Of a stretch of DNA of 64,000 nucleotides, positions 38,233 through 45,295 are shown one piece after another. Location: assembly GCF_000717645.1 (NCBI RefSeq), contig NZ_JNZZ01000002.1, forward strand, positions 62,001 to 126,000, written 5' to 3'. The position numbers were made by a program, and so were the translations under genes. How positions within the stretch are numbered: the stretch's first letter is position 1; each line of letters opens with the position of its first letter. Origin of the DNA: Streptomyces californicus. GTDB lineage: Bacteria > Actinomycetota > Actinomycetes > Streptomycetales > Streptomycetaceae. The notes beneath the pieces were generated by a model, which saw nothing but the letters and a program-made list of their open reading frames with translations, was not told the origin of the DNA and made no database searches.

Positions 38233-39189
38233 ATGAGCAGCCACGCCGGCCACGGCCACCACGACGCGCCCGCCTCCGCCACCCCCGTGCACGCGCACGT
38301 CCCTGCGCACGGTCACGCCCACGGCACGGGGGACGACCCCGCCACGGACATCGACTGGGACGTCCTCGGCCCCCTGCTGGAGCAGGAGGCCGAACTGGGC
38401 GCCGCGCAGTACGAGGAGGCGGCCCGCTGGATCGCCGCCCTGCCCACCGCCCCGGACGTCCGCCGGGTCCTCGACGTCGGCAGCGGCCCGGGCGTCGTCT
38501 CCTGTCTGCTGGCCGAGGCGTTCCCCGAGGCCGAGGTGGTCGCCGTGGACGCGACGCCCGCCCTTCTCCGGCGTGCGGCGGACCGGGCGCGCCGCCTCGG
38601 TCTGGGCGACCGCTTCCGGACCCTGACCGCCGAACTTCCGGAGGATTTCGCCGCCTTGGGCGAAGCCGACCTGATCTGGGCGGGCAACTCCCTGCACCAC
38701 CTGGGCGATCAGCGGGCCGCTCTGGCGGAATTCGCCGCCCTGCTGCGCCCCGGCGGCACGGTCGCACTCGTCGAAGGCGGGCTCCCGGCTCGGCGGCTGC
38801 CCCGGGACATCGGCATCGGGGCGCCCGGTCTGGAGGCCCGTATGGGTGCCGCCTCCGCGACCCGCTTCGAGCACATGCGCTCCGAACTCCCGGGCGCGAA
38901 GCGGGAGATCGAGGACTGGAGCGCCCTGTTCGGCGCGGTCGGACTCACCCCGCAGGGCACCCGCAGCTTCCTCCTCGACCTGCCCGCCCCGCTCTCCCGC
39001 CCCGCCCGTGAGCACGTCATCGCGAGCATCGCCCGCGAGCGCGAGGTGCTGGGCGACCTGCTGAACGCCGAGGACAGCGCCGTACTGGAGCGGCTGCTCG
39101 ACCCCGAGGATCCGGAGGGCCTCCACCACCGCCCCGACGTCCACCTGCTCTCCGCCCGTACGGTTCACCTGGGCCGACGGGTTCCGTAG
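38233..39189 (+). CDS. Class I SAM-dependent methyltransferase with His-rich N-terminus
   Basis: 318 aa from ATG at 38233. Residues 4-30 are unusually His-rich (SHAGHGHHDAP, VHAHVPAHGHAHG), about 11 His, suggesting a metal-binding tail. The Rossmann domain has motif I VLDVGSGPGVVSCLLAEAFP, acidic post-I EVVAVDATPALL, motif II LIWAGNSLHHLGDQRAAL and motif III LLRPGGTVALVEGG. It is 26 bp after the AraC gene on the same strand and could be co-transcribed. The substrate is unknown. Similar trans-aconitate/UbiE-like methyltransferases act on small acids. Confidence 0.9.
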   Translation: MSSHAGHGHHDAPASATPVHAHVPAHGHAHGTGDDPATDIDWDVLGPLLEQEAELGAAQYEEAARWIAALPTAPDVRRVLDVGSGPGVVSCLLAEAFPEAEVVAVDATPALLRRAADRARRLGLGDRFRTLTAELPEDFAALGEADLIWAGNSLHHLGDQRAALAEFAALLRPGGTVALVEGGLPARRLPRDIGIGAPGLEARMGAASATRFEHMRSELPGAKREIEDWSALFGAVGLTPQGTRSFLLDLPAPLSRPAREHVIASIAREREVLGDLLNAEDSAVLERLLDPEDPEGLHHRPDVHLLSARTVHLGRRVP

Positions 39190-39329
39190 CCGCTCCCTCG
39201 GGCGCGTTCGGCGCGGTGCGGGGGTACCCACGGAGACCGGGCGGTGGCGGCCGCTCGGCGCTCCCGCCCGCCACGAGGCCACGAGCGCGGGCCGTCCGCC
39301 GCTCCCTCAGCGGGCCCGGCTCCGGCCCC

Positions 39330-39379
39330 GTACATCCGGCCGTACCGTGCCCGGGTACATCCGGCCGTACCGTGTCCGG
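39330..39379. repeat. 25-bp direct repeat x2
   Basis: Units 39330-39354 and 39355-39379 differ at a single base. Each contains CCGGCCGTACCG. The pair lies downstream of both convergent genes (39189 and 39407). Confidence 0.8.
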
Positions 39380-39404
39380 CGGCCCCGGCCGTGCCGGGCC
39401 GCCG
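39377..39404 (-). terminator. Terminator after SDR gene
   Basis: 9-bp arms 39377-39385 and 39396-39404 (CGGCGGCCC/GGGCCGCCG) with a 10-nt loop, just past the SDR stop on the minus strand. Confidence 0.6.
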
Positions 39405-39406
39405 CC

Positions 39407-40396
39407 TCAGGAGCTGGTGCGCGGACCGGGCTCGTGCTGATTGGCCCGGTCCACCACCCGGTCGTTGCGCGCGCTGCCCCAGGACCGGACGAGCCTGGCG
39501 ACCGGGTTGCGCGGCTCCCCGGCTTCGGCGCCCTGACGCAGAGGACCCCGGCCCTGCGCCGTCGGCAGCAGCCGTGCGGCGACGCCGCTCAGCCGGGTCG
39601 TCAGGCCGGGCGCCACCCCGTGCACGAGCTGGGCCGCCTTGGCGGGCGCGGTGAGCACCAGCCGGGCGCGCCGCTGGATGACCGCGTCCACGATCCTGCG
39701 GGCGGCCCGTTCCGCGTCCATCGACAGCAGCGGGGCGCCCGCGGCGGTGCTGAACCAGCCGAACTCGGCATCCGCGTCCCCGCCGAACTCGGCCTGCCGG
39801 TGCGATCCGGTCCGCATCAGACCCGGGTGGACGGCCGTGACGCTCACGCCGGATGCCGCCGCCTCGGCGTGCAGCCCCTCGGCGAGCGCCCCGACCGCGG
39901 CCTTCGCGCAAGAGTAGGGCAGCAGGTGCGGAACGCCGAGCAGGCCGCCCACCGACCCGATGAGCCCGAGCCGCCCCCGCGTCCTCTTGAGGTACGGAAG
40001 CGCCTCCAGGGACGTGTGCAGAGCCCCGAAGAACATCGTGTCCATGGCGTCGGCGAACTCCGCCGCGTCCACCGCGTCGACGGGCGCGACCTGGATGACC
40101 CCGGCGTTGGCGATCACGAGGTCGAGGCCGTCCCGCTCATGGACCTCCCGCACCAGCGCACCCACGGCGGCGCGATCGCGCACGTCGCAGACGGCGGTGT
40201 GCACGGTCGCGCCGGTCTCCTCCCGCAGCCGCACCGCCGCCCGCTCCAGTTCGTCGGCGTCGCGGGCGGCGATGGTCACGACGCACCCGCGCTCCGCGAG
40301 CTGCCGGGCCATGAAGAGGCCGAGGCCCCGGGAGCCGCCGGTGACCAGGGCTCCCGGGCCCCTGGTCCGGTGCGGGAGGCGGGTGCGGTAGGTCAT
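39407..40396 (-). CDS. Short-chain dehydrogenase/reductase
   Basis: 329 aa from ATG at 40396 with GAAAGG upstream. Classical SDR features: ALVTGGSRGLGLFMARQL (TGxxxGxG), IANAG (NNAG position), Ser in LIGSVGG and catalytic Tyr/Lys in YSCAKAAV. This is the group of membrane-associated retinol-dehydrogenase-like SDRs with a long C-terminal extension (about 80 residues, ARLVLTAPAKAAQLVHGVAPGL). It uses NAD(P)H to reduce or oxidise a hydroxyl or keto group; the substrate is unknown. YSCAK rather than YSASK is a small variation that keeps Tyr and Lys. Confidence 0.92.
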   Translation of the reverse strand: MTYRTRLPHRTRGPGALVTGGSRGLGLFMARQLAERGCVVTIAARDADELERAAVRLREETGATVHTAVCDVRDRAAVGALVREVHERDGLDLVIANAGVIQVAPVDAVDAAEFADAMDTMFFGALHTSLEALPYLKRTRGRLGLIGSVGGLLGVPHLLPYSCAKAAVGALAEGLHAEAAASGVSVTAVHPGLMRTGSHRQAEFGGDADAEFGWFSTAAGAPLLSMDAERAARRIVDAVIQRRARLVLTAPAKAAQLVHGVAPGLTTRLSGVAARLLPTAQGRGPLRQGAEAGEPRNPVARLVRSWGSARNDRVVDRANQHEPGPRTSS

Positions 40397-40632
40397 CTCG
40401 TCGCCTTTCTGCGGGTGCGCTCGGCGCACCGGGGGAGGCGTCGCCGTGGCGCGGACGTGACCCGAGTGCCCCCGACCCGCCGCCCGTAACATCCCGCACG
40501 GCCGCCTTCCCGGCTGTGCCGTGGGCCCGAGGAGTGGACGGGGGGCGGCCGTCCGCCGGGCGGGACGAGCCGGGCGGGCAGGCCGCCGCGGACGTATGCC
40601 CGAAGGGCCGTGGTCGTGTCCCCGTCCCGGCG

Positions 40633-41178
40633 TCAGGCGTCCCCGGAGCGGGACCGCGCGGCGTCCTCGGCACGCTCCCGGTCGGCCTCCTCGTCCGCCC
40701 GCGAGGCGCGCCGCCCCCGCGTCACGGCCAGAACGGTGCCGACCACCGCGATCACCGTGATGGCGACGGCGATGCTGAGCCCGCCCTCGGAGTCCCAGTA
40801 CACGTCCTCGAGGCTGATCAGCAGGGCCGCCTCGTCGATGACGAGTGCCATGCCGATCCCGTAGGCCAGTCCGAGCCAGGCGCGGGCGCGCGGCGAGCTC
40901 TCGGACAGGGCCGTGGCGCCGACCGCCATGAGCAGCAGGATGCCCCACACGTAGTGGTGCAGATGGACTCCGCCCGCGCTCACGTCGCCGAAGCCGCCCA
41001 CGTCGATGTGGATGAGCCAGGTGAGCAGCCGCATGCCGACGAAGGTGAGCGTGAACCCGTACCAGGCCAGCACGTAGCTGCGCCGCTTCGGGGAGATCCC
41101 GGGCAGCAGTCGCAGCCAGGGAGAGAACTTCTTCGAGTTCCCGGCGCGGGTCGCGCCGCGCGAGGGCGACGACGTCAT
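40633..41178 (-). CDS. Four-TM membrane protein with HLHHYVWG motif, unknown function
   Basis: 181 aa from an ATG that overlaps the hydrolase stop (ATGA). It has about four hydrophobic segments (YVLAWYGFTLTFVGMRLLTWL, YVWGILLLMAVGATAL, AWLGLAYGIGMALVIDEAALLI, SIAVAITVIAVVGTVLAV). A conserved-looking GGVHLHHYVWG stretch lies before TM2 and a DEAALL in TM3; His and acidic residues in or near the membrane could bind a metal. The C-terminal tail is charged. I do not recognise a functional family. It follows an alpha/beta hydrolase in the same operon. Confidence 0.8.
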   Translation of the reverse strand: MTSSPSRGATRAGNSKKFSPWLRLLPGISPKRRSYVLAWYGFTLTFVGMRLLTWLIHIDVGGFGDVSAGGVHLHHYVWGILLLMAVGATALSESSPRARAWLGLAYGIGMALVIDEAALLISLEDVYWDSEGGLSIAVAITVIAVVGTVLAVTRGRRASRADEEADRERAEDAARSRSGDA

Positions 41179-41936
41179 ACGAGTCCTCGGGGGCTGTCCG
41201 CTGCGAACTTCTCGATCAGCGTCGCCGTGGCGTCCGGCGCGCTGTAGTGGGCCGCGTGGGCGGCTCCGGCGATCTCGGCGGTGCGGCCGTCGCCGGTGAG
41301 GGAGGCCAGCCGCCGGGTCCAGGCCGGGGAAGCGAGCGGATCACCCGCTCCACGGATGACGAGGGTCGGCGCCCGGACCCCCGCCAGCCGGTCCGTGAAC
41401 GGTCCGGCGGCGTCCCGCAGCGCGTGGTGGAACTCGACCGCGCACCGTGCCGGGCCGGTGACCAGGTAGTCCCGGACGGCGAGTCCGTACAGGCGCGGCG
41501 GTTCGCGGGGCACGTCCCGGACCAGCCGGGCGACCTGGTGCGGGGCCGGCACGTCGGGGTCGAGCGCGGGACCGATCAGGACCAGCCGGCTCACCGTGTG
41601 CGGCTGCTCGGCCGCCAGCGCGGCGGCGACCTGGCACCCCACCGAGTTGGCGACCAGGGTCACGGGCCCCAGAGCCAGCCGCCGGTGCCAGTGCGCGAGG
41701 GCTTCGGCATGGTCGCCGGGGCTCGGCGCCCGCCCGGCGGCGGCCCGGGAACGCCCGTTGCCGGGGAGATCGGGGACGAGGACGGTGGCTCCCCGTTCGG
41801 CGAGCCGCCGGGCCAGCGGGACGAAGTACCGCCCCGAGAGGCCGAGCCCGTGCACGAGCACCGTAGCCGACTCACCCGCGCGCGGGCGCGGACCGAACAC
41901 ACGCGTGAAGAACCCGCCCTGTGTCGTCAGCTCCAT
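41175..41936 (-). CDS. Alpha/beta hydrolase
   Basis: 253 aa from ATG at 41936, giving MELTTQGGFFTRVFGPRP; the frame continues upstream without similarity. Oxyanion motif VLVHGLGLSGRYF, nucleophile Ser in LVANSVGCQVAA (GxSxG-like NSVG), acid Asp in IRGAGDPLASP, His in IAGAAHAAHYSAPD. It probably hydrolyses an ester or lactone in the cytosol. The first Gly of the GxSxG motif is Asn, so the nucleophile elbow is atypical (ANSVG). It overlaps the downstream four-TM membrane protein by 4 bp, so the two are translated together. Confidence 0.9.
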   Translation of the reverse strand: MELTTQGGFFTRVFGPRPRAGESATVLVHGLGLSGRYFVPLARRLAERGATVLVPDLPGNGRSRAAAGRAPSPGDHAEALAHWHRRLALGPVTLVANSVGCQVAAALAAEQPHTVSRLVLIGPALDPDVPAPHQVARLVRDVPREPPRLYGLAVRDYLVTGPARCAVEFHHALRDAAGPFTDRLAGVRAPTLVIRGAGDPLASPAWTRRLASLTGDGRTAEIAGAAHAAHYSAPDATATLIEKFAADSPRGLV

Positions 41937-42210
41937 CGGACCGCCCCGGCCGGACCTGCAAAGGCGCCACCCGGGGACGGCCGACGTGCCCGGCCGCTGC
42001 CGCGCGACGGCCCGGGGTGGGTCCGGGGCGGGGGCTCGATGTGATGCCTTCGCCTGTGTACGTTCCGCACGCGTCCTCGTTCCGTTTCTGTGCAAAGTTC
42101 CCCATATGGTGCCGAAGCCACCGTAGGCGGGAGCGCCACGTGCACGAACGCGGGGGTCACTCTCGGGCGGGGACGGCCGGGGCGCGTCCTCACCGGTGAA
42201 GGCGGGAGGC

Positions 42211-42885
42211 TCAGGAGGACGTCTGCTGCGGCTTGGGCTCCCCGGGGTTGACCACCGCTATGCCCTCGCCCTCCAGCTTGAGCTGAACGGCTTCACCGCT
42301 GCCGCCCTTGAACATCGAGCCGATGCTCTGCGACCGGTGCAGGGACGTCCGCAGCCCCGGGCTCCAGGCCACCGCCGCGTCCGTGTCGACGTACACCGGC
42401 GCGTCGGGGGTGACGGGCAGGACCAGCGGGACGCCCGCGCTGGTCAGGGCGAGGCGCCCGGCGCCGCCGAAGGTGCAGTTGAACAGACCGCCGCCGGCCA
42501 TACCGGCGCCCTCCACGGTGGTGATGTCATAGCTCAGCGAGGCGTCGAAGCAGAGGATGTTCTTGCCGTTGACGGTGAGACCGTGGTTCTCGTCCACGTC
42601 CACGAGGAAACAGTGCGCCGCGTCGGAAGCGAACCACGCCTCGCCCTCACCGCTGACGGTCATCAGGGACAACCCCTCACCGGTGACCGCGCGCTTGAGG
42701 AAATTGCCCACCCCCTGCCCCCGCCGCTCGAACGACAGAGACCCGCGCCAGGCCACCATCGTGCCCTGGCGCGCGTACGCCTCGCCCTTCACGGCGTAGC
42801 GCACCGCCATGGGGTTGTCCTGCGTCAGTCCGGGCGACTGAGCGGGCCGGAGGATGTTCTCGGGGTCGAACAGGTTTCGGTTCAT
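42211..42885 (-). CDS. AIM24-family protein
   Basis: 224 aa. The pattern follows AIM24 (DUF124): VKGEAYARQGTMVAWRGSLSF, GEGLSLMTVSGEGEAWFASDAAHCFLVDV, NGKNILCFDASLSYDITTVEGAGMAGGGLFNCTFGGAGRLALTS in short repeated beta-strands. These proteins form trimeric beta-helix/TRAP-like folds. In bacteria they often occur with stress or tellurite-type genes; the function is unknown. There is no signal peptide. A single gene by spacing. Confidence 0.88.
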   Translation of the reverse strand: MNRNLFDPENILRPAQSPGLTQDNPMAVRYAVKGEAYARQGTMVAWRGSLSFERRGQGVGNFLKRAVTGEGLSLMTVSGEGEAWFASDAAHCFLVDVDENHGLTVNGKNILCFDASLSYDITTVEGAGMAGGGLFNCTFGGAGRLALTSAGVPLVLPVTPDAPVYVDTDAAVAWSPGLRTSLHRSQSIGSMFKGGSGEAVQLKLEGEGIAVVNPGEPKPQQTSS

Positions 42886-42958
42886 GCCGCACCGCTTACC
42901 CGGGCGCGGACCGGTCAGCCCCGGAGCCGAACACTCCGCTCCCGGCGGTGCCGGGCAC

Positions 42959-42977
42959 CCGCGGGTTCAGCCCGCGG
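42959..42977 (-). terminator. Hairpin downstream of hypothetical gene
   Basis: Perfect 7-bp arms CCGCGGG/CCCGCGG with a 5-nt loop, downstream (minus strand) of the gene ending at 43066. Confidence 0.5.
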
Positions 42978-43065
42978 ACCGGCCGCCCGGAACGGTTCCG
43001 ACGCCGTGATCACACCGCACACACGAAGGGTCGCCCGGCCCGTCCGAACACCGAAGAGCCACCCG

Positions 43066-43611
43066 TCAGCCGCGACGGCTCTCCCGCGCCTCCGCGGAGC
43101 CCACCTGTTCCATACGCCGCACCTCGTACTCCGCCGCTTCCAGATGGCCGAGGTCGAGGGCCATCGCGGCACGACCGGCGACGTAGAAGACGTCCTGACG
43201 GATCCGGCAGTCCATACCGCTCCGACGGCACAGGGCCAGGAATCGCACCTCCAGACTGAGCTCGACGCGGCCCATCTCGTTCCGGACGCTGACCGGGAGA
43301 GCGGCGCGCCGCAGGTCCTTGGCGTAGTCACGCGTCTGGCGGTCGGCCTCCTCGGGCCGGGCCTCCGAGGGCCGGTACGGGTGATCGGCCCACTCCGTGT
43401 CAGCCCACCGGACGAGTTCGTCCAGGTGCGCCGAGGCGGCCGGAACATCCGGGGGCGAGGCGGACAGGGCCGCGTCCGCGTCGGCGACCAGGCGGGTGAG
43501 ACGACGCCGCGCGGCATCGTCCTTCGCCGCGCACATCGCGACGAAGCCCGACAACACATCGAGCCTGCGCGACACTTCCGCCAGCCGCCAGATCTCGTAC
43601 AGCCCCGCCAT
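43066..43611 (-). CDS. Hypothetical protein, helical
   Basis: 181 aa from ATG; no recognised family. The sequence is rich in Ala, Arg, Glu and Leu with heptad-like stretches (LDVLSGFVAMCAAKDDAARRRLTRLVADADAAL, then VELSLEVRFLALCRRSGMDCRIRQDVF), predicting an all-alpha soluble protein. It has Cys residues at about 28, 127 and 133. Its codon use looks like the neighbours, which supports coding. A hairpin lies downstream. Function unknown. Confidence 0.65.
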   Translation of the reverse strand: MAGLYEIWRLAEVSRRLDVLSGFVAMCAAKDDAARRRLTRLVADADAALSASPPDVPAASAHLDELVRWADTEWADHPYRPSEARPEEADRQTRDYAKDLRRAALPVSVRNEMGRVELSLEVRFLALCRRSGMDCRIRQDVFYVAGRAAMALDLGHLEAAEYEVRRMEQVGSAEARESRRG

Positions 43612-43706
43612 CCACCGTTCCCTCTCCGCCGACCGCGTGCCCGGCTCCGAACCCTACGGCGCGTCCCCAGCAGCTGGTCCAGCGATTTTCCGCGAGGCCG
43701 ACCGGC

Positions 43707-44183
43707 TCAGCCGAGGGCCGTCACCGGCTCCAACCGCCACCACTGGAAGGGCGAATCGGTGTCCTCCCACTGCTGGACCGTGCCCCCGGGCTCGGCGGAG
43801 CGGTCCGCGACCTCCATGACGAGTCCGCTGATGAAGCTCACCAGCGTCACCGTCCCGGGGTCCTCCGGATGCTGCTCGATCAGCCACTCCTGGGCGCCGA
43901 AGTTGTTGGCCTTCCACTGCTGGATGCGGACGCCGTTCTCCGTGTCGGCGTTCGCCACGTCCAGACGCTTCCCGCTGTGCTCGTTGACCAGGTGGAAGAG
44001 GGCCGCGCCCTCGTGCACCGGGGACAGCCGCCACACCTGTGCCGCCGTCCCGTCGTCCTCGCCCTGCTGCACCCGGGCCCCACTGCCCCTGGCCGCGCCG
44101 GACACCTCCAGCAGCAGCTTGCTGCCGACGTTGCGCAGGCGGTACGGGCCCGCCTCGACGACGGGCGCGAGTTTCCCGCTCAT
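43707..44183 (-). CDS. Single ricin-type beta-trefoil lectin-domain protein
   Basis: 158 aa from ATG. Three beta-trefoil repeats are visible: YRLRNVGSKLLLEVSG...QVWRL, FHLVNEHSGKRLDVANAD...QEWLIE and LVSFISGLVMEVADRS...FQWWRLEP. Each has the Q-x-W core (AQVWRL, AQEWLI, FQWWRL). The whole protein is one RICIN (CBM13) domain. There is no signal peptide and no catalytic domain, which is unusual for Streptomyces RICIN modules. It may bind galactosides or act as a scaffold in the cytosol or after non-classical release. Function unknown. Confidence 0.88.
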   Translation of the reverse strand: MSGKLAPVVEAGPYRLRNVGSKLLLEVSGAARGSGARVQQGEDDGTAAQVWRLSPVHEGAALFHLVNEHSGKRLDVANADTENGVRIQQWKANNFGAQEWLIEQHPEDPGTVTLVSFISGLVMEVADRSAEPGGTVQQWEDTDSPFQWWRLEPVTALG

Positions 44184-44239
44184 GTTCCGTATCTCTCCGG
44201 TCGACGTGAAGTGCTGCGGTGGGGGAGACCGGCCTACGG

Positions 44240-44273
44240 CGGCGCCCCCACCGCCTGCACGGTGGGGGCGCCG
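44240..44273 (-). terminator. Terminator, perfect 14-bp inverted repeat
   Basis: Arms 44240-44253 and 44260-44273 are exact reverse complements around a 6-nt loop, just downstream (minus strand) of the aldo/keto reductase that stops at 44289 and upstream of the lectin gene. Confidence 0.75.
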
Positions 44274-44288
44274 GGCGGCCGGACGCGC

Positions 44289-45125
44289 TCAGGCGCCGGC
44301 GTTGAACTCGGCCGGGTCCGGGCCGAGCCGCTTGCCCTCGTCCAGGGCCGCGAAGGCGGCGAGGTCGTCGGCGTCCAGCTCGAAGCCGAACACGTCCAGG
44401 TTCTCCTTGATCCGCGACGGGGTCACGGACTTCGGGATCACGATCGTGCCGGTCTGCAGGTGCCAGCGCAGCACCACCTGCGCCGGGGTGCGCCCGTGCT
44501 TCCGGGCGATCGCGACGACCGTCGGCACCTCCAGCAGGCCCTTGCCCTGGCCCAGCGGCGACCACGCCTCGGTGGCGATGCCGTGATCGGCGTGGAAGGC
44601 GCGCGACTCGGCCTGCTGGAGCTGCGGGTGCAGCTCGATCTGGTTGACGGCGGGGACCACGGAGGTATCGGCCAGCAGCCGCTTCAGGTGCTCGGGGTGG
44701 AAGTTCGACACGCCGATGGCCTTCGCGCGCCCGTCGGCGAGGATCTTCTCGAACGCCTTGTACGTGTCCGTGTACGCGTCCTTCGCCGGGACCGGCCAGT
44801 GGATCAGGTACAGATCGACGTAGTCCAGGCCGAGCCGGTCCAGCGAGGCGTCGAAGGCGCGCAGGGTGCTGTCGTGGCCCTGCTCGCTGTTCCACAGCTT
44901 CGTGGTGACGAAGAGCTCGTCGCGGGCGACCCCGGAGGCGGCGATGGCCTTGCCGGTGCCCGTCTCGTTCTCGTAGATCGCGGCGGTGTCGATGCTCCGG
45001 TACCCGGTCTCTATGGCGGTGGCGACCGCCTTCTCCGCCTCGTCGTCCGGCACCTGCCAGACACCGAAACCGAGCTGCGGCATCTCGATGCCGTTGTTGA
45101 GGGTGATGGAGGGGACCTGGCTCAC
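44289..45125 (-). CDS. Aldo/keto reductase (2,5-diketo-D-gluconate reductase type)
   Basis: 278 aa from GTG at 45125 with AAGGA upstream. AKR5-type motifs: MPQLGFGVWQV, GYRSIDTAAIYENETGTGKAI (Asp and Tyr of the tetrad), TTKLWNSEQGHD (Lys), DLYLIHWPVP (His), KAIGVSNFHPEHL, VNQIELHP and the NADPH-binding IPKSVTPSRIKENL. It should reduce aldehydes or 2,5-diketo-D-gluconate with NADPH in the cytosol. Residue spacing is normal. A strong hairpin follows the gene. No operon partner overlaps. Confidence 0.93.
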   Translation of the reverse strand: MSQVPSITLNNGIEMPQLGFGVWQVPDDEAEKAVATAIETGYRSIDTAAIYENETGTGKAIAASGVARDELFVTTKLWNSEQGHDSTLRAFDASLDRLGLDYVDLYLIHWPVPAKDAYTDTYKAFEKILADGRAKAIGVSNFHPEHLKRLLADTSVVPAVNQIELHPQLQQAESRAFHADHGIATEAWSPLGQGKGLLEVPTVVAIARKHGRTPAQVVLRWHLQTGTIVIPKSVTPSRIKENLDVFGFELDADDLAAFAALDEGKRLGPDPAEFNAGA

Positions 45126-45295
45126 GAGCGGTCGATCCTTACGTCGTGGGGTTGATGACTCCCCACGACAACGATCGGGCCGCCCGAGGCATTCCCGCCC
45201 GGGCCACCGGCATCGGACCAGCCACCCGCGTCTCCCCTGCGGCCGCGTCGGACCGGGCACCGGCGTCGGACCGGTCTCCCGTCGGCGCTCGCCGC

